Shown here: in pieces, positions 1 to 10,500 of the stretch
Layout: each line of letters starts with the position of its first letter
Numbering within the stretch: position 1 is the stretch's first letter
Assembly: GCA_027625915.1 (NCBI GenBank)
Contig: JANTQA010000042.1
Location: forward strand, 2,492,001 to 2,556,000
Source of the DNA: Anaeramoeba flamelloides
Lineage: Eukaryota; Metamonada; Anaeramoebidae
DNA length: 64,000 nucleotides
Direction: 5' to 3'
Program-made: the position numbers and the translations under genes
The notes under the pieces: generated by a model
Told to the model about the DNA's origin: nothing
Seen by the model: only the letters and a program-made list of their open reading frames with translations
Database searches by the model: none

Positions 1-125
1 ATTTTCAAATACTTTACATAGTCTCAATTTTACTTAGTGGTTATTTGTCTTTTCGAAGATATCTTTTTTTTTCCAAATCATCTTTTTTAAAAAAAAAAGA
101 AAAAGAAAAAAAAAAAAAGAAAAAG

Positions 126-166
<41 letters not shown>

Positions 167-1516
167 AAAAGCAAAACTAAAATTTGAAAAATTAGAAAAA
201 ATGATTCTGATCCAAAAATTTGAAAATATTTTTTGTTAAGAATACTGGAATAAACCCTCAAAAAAACTCCCATTAACATAATAAAGTGGGTCAAAATTTA
301 TGAAAAATAGTTTATTTTATTTTACAAAATACATTTTTTGAATAATTTTTTTTTTTCAAAATTCAAGCCATAGGGAAAAATGGTAACCAAAATAATTTAA
401 GAGTAATAATATGAATTTGAAAACGGTAAAGAAGATTAATTAATCTAAATAAAAGTATTTGAATAACAAAGAGTTTCAAGAAATAAGAAAATCGTATTAA
501 ATTTAGAGAAAATGCAAAGTATAAGTGGATAATATATTATTTATGTTATCCTATCCTCATAAGAAAGGGGCTTTGTAATGACTAAAAATTCAATTTAAAT
601 TTAACTCGATTAATTAATTATAATAATAATTAAACAGGATACAGAAAAAGAAATAATGCAAGCCAAAACTATTATTGTATTGTTTTTATTCCAATTATTT
701 CTTTAAATTTTTTATTTTAGATTTTTTGATTGTATATATCTTTAAGGTACGATTCATTTACTCTGGATTTGCTCCATACCTAAGGATTGGCTTGAAACCC
801 AAAAAAATTATTGCAGAATGCCCTTCTTTTGATTGAAAAAATTCAAGAAACAAAAAAAAATTCCAGAGGATCAGATTGTTGAAAATCCAAAATAAAAAAA
901 AGTTCAAAAGAAATCACAATTCCAAAAATCAAATTTTTTTTAAAAAAATTACTTTTTTTGTTTTTTAAATTTACCAAGGGTTAATTTTTTTCAATTTAAA
1001 GCAAATTTTTTTCTTTAAGTACATAATCAAAATAATCCGAATATAATCTAATTTGTGGTTATTTAGCAACACTCTATATTTGACAAAGTAAGGTTTTTGT
1101 AATAATTCTTGAGAAAAAAATAACTTAGTTTAGAATAGAAAAAACAGAAAAATTTTTTTGGAGATTGCAAAAAAGCGCAGTAGATCAACACTTAAAAAAA
1201 CACAGTTGTCTTGAAAATTATATATTGTAATATTCTAATTGGAAATTGAGTTTGGCTATTTGGCTCTTTTATTTCTGAAAATACATTCTTTTTTGATTGT
1301 TGATTTTTGAGGATCGATCACACTATACTTTTTATTTAATTTTTGATTTTAATATTAAGTACTCATGAAAATTATAAAATTTTTTTGAATCCATTTCAGA
1401 AAATTATTTTTAATTGTAATGACTTGAACTTAAATTTAAAAAAAATCATTAAATTTAGATTTTCTGTTCCTTGTTTTATAATTAGTAACAAAATATAACC
1501 CCAAAAGAATCTTTTC

Positions 1517-1711
1517 TCTGTGATTTCCATCTTTTAGGCACAAACTTTCAACTAAATTTAATAACAAAATAATCTTAAATTAATTAACAAAATTTGTAAT
1601 TTTTTTTTTAAATTTTATTTTAGTAGAATCTGAATTTTGTGCCTTAATTTTAGATTATTATTGTGCCTTAAATTTCGTTGTAGTTTGTGCCCTAAACGTG
1701 GAACCGACTTT
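1517..1711. mobile_element. Family B foldback MITE, copy 1 (decayed)
   Basis: About 195 bp. The right arm has TTAAATTTCGTTGTAGTTTG followed by TGCCCTAAACGTGG; the left arm with GGCACAAACTTTCAACTAAA is its degraded complement. Same layout as the copies at 38361, 55792 and 62345. Confidence 0.75.
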
Positions 1712-1719
1712 AGTTAAAA

Positions 1720-1721
<2 letters not shown>

Positions 1722-1753
<32 letters not shown>
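1722..1753. repeat. (TA)n microsatellite
   Basis: Uninterrupted TA dinucleotides just downstream of family-B copy 1. Confidence 0.95.
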
Positions 1754-1755
<2 letters not shown>

Positions 1756-2208
1756 GTTATTACTATTCTGTATTTCCTTTTTTTCAAAAACATTATTTAA
1801 AACCCCTCTTATTAATTGAGAACATCGACTAATAAATCCCATAATTCATTATTCAATGACATTTCCAATAAATTTTTGAGATCCAATTTGAACTTTTCGA
1901 GAACTTGTATTATTTACTCCTAATAATTATCCGCTTTAATTCTAACCGATAATATATTGAGGTTAATCTATTCAACAAAAAAAAAGTAAAAAATTATATA
2001 TTTGAAGAAAAGAAAATAAGGTATTGTTAAATTTTATATTTTTTTTCAAGGACAAAGAAACCTAAAAAATTTAAAATAGTTACTAAAATGATTAAAATTC
2101 TCAAATTGAAATAATAATAGAAATTAAAATTAGAACAAACAGTAAAAAAAAAAAATTCAAAAAAGAAATTAATATTTTGGGTTTTGGTAAGAAACAAATT
2201 GTTTGAAA

Positions 2209-3117
2209 TTATTTTTTAACTTCCTTAACAAAAGATAAATCTCTTTCTTCATCTGGAACGGCTTCAAACACTTTTAAACTGCGATTTAAATCTTGGTCAA
2301 GATTTAAAATTGCACCAACGTTCGTGCAGGAATAGCAATATTTTGGGGAACTAAATATTGTTAAACAGTTTTCTTCACCGAAATGGTATTTGTACCCCTC
2401 TTCGACATACATATGAGAACGGATGACGAGGGTTAGGTTGTTCTTTTCCAGAAATTCGTCAAATACCTTTTTCCCAAATAAGCTACCTGCCCCTCTTGGG
2501 CTTTCCTTGTACATTTCGACTTTCTCTGATGGGTCCGACCAAAGCAAATCTGTAAATTTGCCTGTTTTTGGAACTTCTTGGAATCTATCGATTGTTTCAA
2601 TATCGTTGATAGTTTTGATCAACTCTGAAATACCTCCGTGGATACACAAAATTGAATTGTTGATGACTGCACCAAGTGGAAGGGTATTAAAGGTTTCAAT
2701 GAGCCAATCTAAAGGATCTGTATTAGAGTAAATTCTTTCAATTTCTGTTTGAAGACCATAGACCTCACAGATTGGACGGCACTCGTGGTTTCCTCTTAAC
2801 ATGACGACTTGATCAGGAAACTTAATCTTCAATGCAAGAAGATAGCAAAAAGTTAGAATGGAAAAAGTTCCACGGTTAACATAATCGCCCAGAAAGATGT
2901 ATTTTTTGTCGCCAACGTCACCATTGATTTCAAAGATCTTGAGGAGATCATAAAATTGCCCGTGGACGTCACCTACGACGGCAACTGGTGATGTTACTTG
3001 AACAATATTTGGTTCGTCTTTAAGCAATTCAGCACCCTTCTCAAGTAACAATTTCAGATCATTTGTTTCTAAAGTTTCTTTCTTTTTTAATTTGTTTAAA
3101 ATATTATCGATGTTCAT
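2209..3117 (-). CDS. PPP-family Ser/Thr protein phosphatase, calcineurin/PP2A-like catalytic core
   Basis: A single-exon gene of 302 aa from ATG at 3117 to TAA at 2211-2209. It should be a two-metal protein Ser/Thr phosphatase. Visible motifs are GDVHGQ (D50, H52), GDYVNRG (D78), RGNHECR (N110, H111), HGGIS (H160), LLWSDP, RSH (H235) and SSPKYC, so all metal ligands and the phosphate-binding Arg82 and Arg208 are present. The ECR after GNH and the GTFSI after GDYVNRG resemble calcineurin A more than PP1, but there is no calmodulin-binding or autoinhibitory tail and no PP2A-type C-terminal DYFL, so the protein is just the catalytic core. Odd: residue 81 is Asn (codon 2877-2875, AAC) where nearly all PPP enzymes have the Asp that pairs with the catalytic His (Asp95 in PP1). 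SSPKYC also departs from the usual SAPNYC. Family assignment is firm; subfamily and activity are uncertain. Confidence 0.93.
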   Translation of the reverse strand: MNIDNILNKLKKKETLETNDLKLLLEKGAELLKDEPNIVQVTSPVAVVGDVHGQFYDLLKIFEINGDVGDKKYIFLGDYVNRGTFSILTFCYLLALKIKFPDQVVMLRGNHECRPICEVYGLQTEIERIYSNTDPLDWLIETFNTLPLGAVINNSILCIHGGISELIKTINDIETIDRFQEVPKTGKFTDLLWSDPSEKVEMYKESPRGAGSLFGKKVFDEFLEKNNLTLVIRSHMYVEEGYKYHFGEENCLTIFSSPKYCYSCTNVGAILNLDQDLNRSLKVFEAVPDEERDLSFVKEVKK

Positions 3118-4340
3118 CAGGAATAAATTTGATTTTGTTGGAAAAAATTATTTTTTCTTGAATAAAAAGAAGTAATTTGAAATAAAATGAATTCAAGTTT
3201 GGAATTTATCTTTAAATTTGATTTTGAGTTCACAACTTCTTTTGACAATGTCAACAAAGAAAAAACAATTTTTGTTTTTTTATCTTTTTCTCTTTTGTAA
3301 AGAGGAAAAATATAGATTTTAAATGAGAGTGATTTAATCCAAATGGAGATAAATTCTGATTTTGTTTTCAAATTAAGACCTTGTACTTCTTTATTGACAT
3401 TTTTTTAGAACTTTTTTTGGATGTGAAAAAAAAATGTTTCCAAATCAAAATTAAAATTTTCAAAAACTTTTTAAAAATTTTTTTTCGCCAAATTAAGTTT
3501 TGAATAGTGTTGAATTGTCAAAAAAACGTGAACAGTTCAATTAAAAGTGTGTAGTTTTTGATTTAAAGTTCCCTTTAATTGCTGTGGAAAAAAATAAAAT
3601 AAGTTTTATTTTAAAAATTTTTTTTCCAATTTTTCTGTTCGTAATAATGCTTGAAAGAATGTTAAGATTTTGAAAGAAAGGTTTACATCACGATTTGATT
3701 CTAAATTTTTTCATAAATTTCATTCTCAATTAAAACAAGTTTAAATTTTAAATTGATTTTTGAGACACATTGCAAAATGGTCAATTCGGTTAATTTTTTT
3801 TAGTACTGTTAATTTTAAAATAAAAAGATCAAAATTTTCATTCAGCTTTTCAAAAAAATCACAAGCCCCTAATTCAAAAAAAGAGAAAATTAATGATTTA
3901 GTTGGTTTATAAAAATAAAAAATTTGAAATTTAAAATGATTGAAAAATCTTTTGAGGTATGCTGAATGAAAATTTTGTTCTATTAATTTTCCCACACATA
4001 GTATTGATTTATTAATAATAACAATCAAATAACTTTGTTAATTTTATGATAATATATAGAGATAAAAAAAATACATTAATGAGAAATCTTCAAAATTTAT
4101 TTTTTCAGAGGAAATTTTAATAAATATTAGATCAAGAGAAAAATTCAATTAATTTCTTTACGACAACATTAAACATTTTATATTTATAATTTATTTAAAA
4201 CTTCAATTTAAGAAAATAAAAATACTTGAAAAAACAAAAAAAAAAAATTGTAAAATAATTTCATTTATTACATTAAAATTAAACAAATAAAAACTATTTT
4301 TATAGATAAAGTAATCAACAAGTACTTAAAAAAAAACAAT

Positions 4341-4763
4341 ATTACCGTTGTGGAAAAAAAGTGAGTCTGGAAAAAAAGTGAAACACGGTTTTTAATTGGG
4401 AACATTACTGAAAAGGAAAAGTAAAACCAATAAAAAGAAGAAACCAATTAACTTCAAATAATAATCCATTATATTATTTTCAATGATTCCAACAAATACA
4501 ATTTAAATCTACTTGATTTATCGAAATTGTTGGTGTTGTTTTGGAGATCTCAAAAATAGTCAATTTTTTGAACAAATTTTTAATAATTGAGCAATCAAAG
4601 AAAAGCTCATACCAAAATGTAGTATTAAAAAAACTGTTATTGTGGAGAATATTTCATTTTGTCTTTATTTATTTATTTATTCTTTTTTTAATTGGTCTTA
4701 CTTTTCATTTTCAGTAATGTTCCCAATTAAAAACTGTGTTTCACTTTTTTTCCACATTGGTTA
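4341..4763. mobile_element. Family D inverted-repeat element, copy 1
   Basis: Ends are TTACCGTTGTGGAAAAAAAG and, inverted, TTAACCAATGTGGAAAAAAA. Sub-terminally both sides carry AATTGGGAACATTACTG, a block shared with family C. Length about 423 bp. Confidence 0.82.
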
Positions 4764-5162
4764 AATAATATATATATATATTATTTAAGTCTAATAAAAT
4801 AAAATTTGATAACAATTTATTTTTTTTTTTGAATTTTGTTATTAGTAATAATTTGAGTAAAAAATCTTTGTGAAAATTTGAATTTTTCAATCTAAATTAA
4901 TCCAGATCTTGGAAAATAATTTTTTATATATGGTCTCTTATTCATTATTATTATTATTTTTTGTCAAGATTTTATAAATTCAAAAATTAAAAAATAGTTA
5001 AAATTAAAAAAAAAAAAATTATTTGACTAAAAGTATTATTCAATCAATTTTAGATTTAAAAATTATTTGTTGAAAAGGCTGTAAAATTTTGAAAGAAAAA
5101 TAATATTTTTTTTTTTTTTAAATTTAATATATTTTTTTTTGATTTTTTTAATTATTTCTGAT

Positions 5163-5165
<3 letters not shown>

Positions 5166-5199
<34 letters not shown>
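5166..5199. repeat. (TA)n microsatellite
   Basis: Uninterrupted TA dinucleotides in intergenic DNA. Confidence 0.95.
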
Positions 5200-5202
<3 letters not shown>

Positions 5203-6325
5203 TATAATTATTTAGTGGTACTCAATAGATTAAAAAAATTAATACAATTGAAAAAATATCCTTTATCACGAATAAATTATTTATTAACATCTGTTAATTA
5301 ATGTTAGTGTGTCAAGCCACCCAAAAAAAATTTAGAATAATATGATTTGCTTTAATCTAAAAAACTAGATTTTTTTTGATTTGTATACAAATTTTTTATT
5401 TAAAATTTTTTTGAATTATAAAATTCGATCAAAAAAAATTAAAATCACAAGAATCAAGAAAAAATTATCAAATTTTATAAATTTTCTTTTCAATATATCA
5501 TTATTTTGTTGTATGTAACTATAAAATTCTTAATTATAAAAGTTTTTTATTTGATTAAATGTTTAAAATTATCAATCTTGGTATCCTTTCATAACAATTC
5601 AAATTAAAAAATTTATTTCAAAGACAATTAGGTTATTTTGGCTTGTCAACAATACATATTTTCCAAAGAAAAAAATCTTTTACAAAAATTTCAAAAATAT
5701 AATAAGATTTATTAAAATAACCTTTCAACTTTGAAGAAAAAAATACTCAAGATTTTTTACAAAAAATATAAAAATTAAAAATAAATCCCTTAAATAGTTC
5801 ATTTTTCAGACTTTGGACATTTTAAAAAAATTGATGAACTTTCTCAAGTTTCTGAATTAAACAGTAAAAAAAAAAGTTAGATTGTAATAAAATTCAAATA
5901 TTATTACAAAAATCATAATTTAATGGTAAAATAGAATTAATACCAAATATACTCAAAATAAATAGTTCTATTCAACGTTTTATAAACAAATATTCTCTTG
6001 TATTCTCGCTTAAAAAAAATATTTTAATTTAAAAATTTAAGAAATTTTCAATAGATTATATTTCATTATAAAATAATGTTCAAGAAAAAATCTTTTATCA
6101 AAAACATCATTCTGAATTTTTCTTTTAATTGCCTTTTATTCTGAAACGTAAAACAAAAAATATCTTAATAAAATAATTTAATAAAAAAAAACATAAAAAA
6201 AGAAACATTAATAACTCCAATACAAGATAAAAAAAGATCTGATATGAAAAATATTCAATAATTACCAAATATATACTTTAAAATTGAATTTTTATTATCT
6301 TGAATTATGCAAACTAAACTATTTT

Positions 6326-7012
6326 TCAGTCAAAGGGGCCCAGTTGTAATGGGTATAATATACATGTGTTTAAAGGGTTTGTTTAGATATTAGAAGAATA
6401 ATTTTATTTTGGAAATTTTCAAAATTGAAATCATTTTTTCACATTTCTACACTTTTTTGTTTTTGTTTTTCGATTTTTTTTTTTAAACGTCATTCAGTCC
6501 CAAAAAATTTTTTATTGCAAGATCAATAGTCACTTCGTAAAAACTTATTATTCTAAGGTTATTGAAATCATGTAAAGATTGTTGAGAAATCATATTGATT
6601 TCTATTGCAATTCATTCAATCTTTGATCTTGATATTTGTTTAATAAATGTGAAAAATTTTCACTTCATTTTCATTTCCTTTTTCAAATAGAGACGACAAA
6701 TACCAACAAACTTTGTTTGTGGATCTTGATTTGTAAAAGAAAAGAATGGGAAATAAAGTGAAAAATGTTTCATATTTATTATTCAAATACCAGTAGAAGT
6801 TCAAATCTAACATTGTTGTTTTTCTCAATAGGACCCTAAGAATTAGAGTTTTTCAATTTTTAAAAGAAAATTTATTGATTTACTGGTTTTCTTTCAGACA
6901 TGTATCAATAATTCTTTGATTTGTATTATTCTGTTTATTTCTTATTTGTTCTTCAAAGGTCAATTATATAAAATAATTGATATTTGAAAAAAACGTTGTA
7001 CCCCCTTGACTG
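6326..7012. mobile_element. Possible inverted-repeat element ending CAGTCAA
   Basis: TTTCAGTCAAAGGGG at the left and, inverted, TTTCAGTCAAGGGGG at the right, about 690 bp apart. No second copy of the whole element was found, so this rests on the end match. A similar TTTCAGTCAAAGTGGGACC occurs alone near 11760. Confidence 0.35.
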
Positions 7013-7500
7013 AAACAGAGTTTATTAATTTTAATTAAAAGTTAAAACAATAAGATATTTTATGAATTTAAACTCCTTATACAGATAATGTATCTGAAAA
7101 ATTCTTGATTTTTTTTTTTTATCAATCATAAAAAAAATTATATTCTTCTCTCGTAAAATTCCAATTTATTAAAAAATAAATAAAGAAAAAAATATGTAGA
7201 TGGTTATTTTTGAAAAATAGTTTATTTTTTGTTAATACATTTAAAGCACTCCTTATGGGTATAAAAACAAAAAATATTAATCGTTTTAATTTTCAAAATA
7301 TTGTTTTTATTTAACTGTAAGGAATGTCAAATAAAAAAAAAAAAAAAAAATTATTTTTAAATAAGCTATTTCTGTTTTAGTATGGCTAAATTAGGACCAC
7401 TTTAATAAAATTTTAAAAATCACAAATATTTTTATATTATGTTTTTAAAATAATTTTTTTCTTAAAAAGGCCGTTTTAAAAATAATAATAATTCTTGGAA

Positions 7501-10500
7501 TCAAATTTTATCTTTCTTGATTTCTGAAGAAGTGGTGTCTGAAGAATTTTGATTCATATTATAGTCAAAGCTTAATATTTCCTGTTCTGAATAAGAAGTA
7601 TCCTGTTCGTTAATTTCAAAAGTGTTTTCATTAATATTATTGATCTGCTGCAATATTTGATTTTTTCCCAATATTAAAACATCTCTTTCTCTTAAAACGT
7701 CCACATTTTTAGGATAATAATTTGATCTGATGTAAATGGTAATAATTTCAGGCAAAAGGCAGCCTACGATATTAAAAAGTAGTAGAAAATAATAAGAAGG
7801 TATTTGTAACAAAACGTCAACCACTTTATATATCGTGGGGAACAACTTTAAGATATTTTCGTATGGCCACAAGAATAGGTAAATACTGATTAAGGAGAAC
7901 CAGGTGGTGAGGTGATTTATCCACGTCCAATATTTCATTCTAATGACGAGATCTAAAATTGAAACAATCATTGCAATTGACGCAACCATTGTGCCAATGG
8001 TTCTTAGACCCACGGACTTCCCGTTCATCAGAAGCGTTGTTGATAAGGATACTGTGTATGAAACAGAAAAGTAAATAAATAACGACTGGAAGACTGCAAG
8101 GAATATTCTATAGATGACCTTTTTAATATTGAAGGGCTTTTTTTGGAAATCCTTGTACAGCTGAGGATATTCGTCGATCATTCTCTCTCGGACATCCTTT
8201 TCTGTAAACCCAATGACCAATGGCGGGAAGGCATTGAAAACCATATTGAATAGCGCCATGAACCAATCGTCATATAGGCTTTGGCCCGAGCACCCACTAA
8301 AAAATGACCACCAAAGCTGAGGTAAGATGAATACAATGTTTTTGTAAAAGGAATACAATACCACCTCCTGCAGTCTTAGATAGCAAAATCGCCCATGGAC
8401 ACAAATCAGTCTTTTTAAATGCTTAAATCTGGCCAATGAGAAATCGGAAACTCTCACGGCTTGATTGCCTTCTTTGCTTACAACACCAATGCCAACATTC
8501 GCTGTTCTGATCATTGAAACGTCGTTTGCCCCGTCGCCAATGGCCAGTGTCACCTTTCGAGAATATTTATGTACCAAATCTATGACTTGCGATTTTTGCT
8601 TTGGCGTAACTCGGGAATAAATCACCGTTCTCGCAAGCGTCGCTAATTCGTATAGCCTCTTTTCTTCGTGCGTTAAAAGCCATTCTAGTGCAGGCCCTGT
8701 TATAATTAAAACAAAATCTGTATTTAAACCATTTGAGCTTAATTGATCATGGCCATACTTTATGTCTTTTTGAATTTCTGAATGATCCTTCAATATTTCA
8801 TTGGAAGAAAAATCCGAATCGTTTTCTGGTGGATCGTCTTGATTGTTATTATTTTTAGTATCTGTCTTGCCCTTGGAATTTTTTTTTTTTTTTTTTTTAT
8901 TGAAAATTTGTTCATAATATTCGTTGAACCTTTCGAGAGTTTTGTTCATTGTTATTTCGTTCAAATTAAACAGCTGATCGGCGTTGCGAATTAATTTGCA
9001 CGAATAGCCAACAGACACAGCAGTTCCCGGTTTATCGCCAGTCAATAGCCAAACTGCGATGCCTGCATTTAATAGATAATCAATGGTCTTTGGCACACCG
9101 GCTTGCAATTTGTCTTCGATGCCGGTGGCAGCGAAAATGTGTAAATCTGTTTCGATTTCTTCACAAACCTGATTTATTTTGTCCTCTCGGTTAATTATCG
9201 ATGCACGAGCATTATTATAGCGCTTGAGCCATTTGCGGAATTCGGATTCTTTGAGATAGCGATAGCCAAATAATAAGGTCCTTAGCCCCTGGCCAGCAAA
9301 GAGATTCAAATCATCAAGCACATTTTGGTACTCTTCGCCGCTATTCTTTTTACTTCTTGGAATTAGCATGGAGTCCGCGCCTTTGCAAATCAATAGCAAT
9401 CGTCCATTTGCATCTCGGGTGATTAAGGACATTCTCTTCCGATCGGAATTAAATTCCAAAATGGCCTCGATGGGGAACCGATTAATTTCCCCGTTTTCAT
9501 TCAAACTGATCCCAGTGGCCTTCTTTCTTTCAATTAAAGAATACCCCGCTTCTCTTGCTGCATAGACCAATGCCACTTCGTCCGACGATTGGCCGTGGTA
9601 TTCTAATAAGCTCGGATTCGAAAGAAAATCCCTTAACACCTCTTTATCCAATTTTTTTGTCTGTCCCCTTTCCGTTTTATTTTTATTTCCATTTCCACTT
9701 CCATTCTGATCAATATTTTCTGATTCGGTATCTATTTCTGTATCCTGATCCGAATTTAATTCTGAGCCCGAACCAAAATCAGAACTTAGTCCAGAGCCGA
9801 AATCAGAACTTAGTCCAGATAATGTTCCCGTACCACTAATTAATGTTGATCCCATGCTCCCCCCTAATCTAGGCTTTAAGTTCCCTTCACCCGAGAATGA
9901 ATTTGTTTTTTCTATTTCGATAGATATATTTGATTTTTTTTTTTTTCGCTTTATCCTTTTCAATTTTGATAATTGCTTTAATTTTAATCTCTTTTGGATT
10001 TTTTTCCATGTTATTGATGCAGTTTTTAACATATTCATTTCTTCTTCGTTCTCAGATTGTCCCGGTAAACCTGGAACGACAGTATGACATAAAGCTAATG
10101 ATCTAAAAAACATTTGGAAATAAAAATCAAAATTTTCAATTTGTAAAGTTGTTGGGTGTTCTAAAAGTTTTGATTTTTTTTCACTTTCACTTTCATTTTC
10201 ATTTTCATTTTCATTTTCATTTTCATTCTCATTTTCTTTTTCTTTTTCTTTTTCTTTTTCTTTTTCTTTTTCTTTTTCTTTTTCGTTTTCGTTAACTTTA
10301 TTAATACTTAATTTCAATTTTCTTATACTAAAGAAACTTTTTTTCCTTTTTTTAGTCTTCTTTTTTTTCTTTTTTTTTTCTTCAATTAGCGAATACTTTT
10401 TCCCAAGTATACTACATGTTTTAAAAACCATTTCATTTTCAGTTAAAGTTCCAGTTTTATCTGAAAATATGTGTTCCACTTGCCCCAATTCTTCATTTAG

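Larger units (their letters stand above)
1..2208. other. Non-coding, AT-rich
   Basis: Poly-A/purine tract at about 85-162 (which makes spurious frames), family-B copy 1, and a TA microsatellite. A short less AT-rich patch at about 745-830 matches nothing I know. No gene seen. Confidence 0.7.
3118..7500. other. Intergenic between phosphatase and P4-ATPase
   Basis: Holds family-D copy 1, a TA microsatellite and the CAGTCAA-ended candidate element. The rest is AT-rich unique sequence with no gene seen. Both flanking genes are on the minus strand, so the phosphatase promoter lies at its left edge and the P4-ATPase 3' region at its right. Confidence 0.7.

Noticed and set aside
34-294. Open frames on both strands over a poly-A/purine tract
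   Set aside because: Translation is just Phe or Lys runs from a homopolymer; no start context, domain or conservation.
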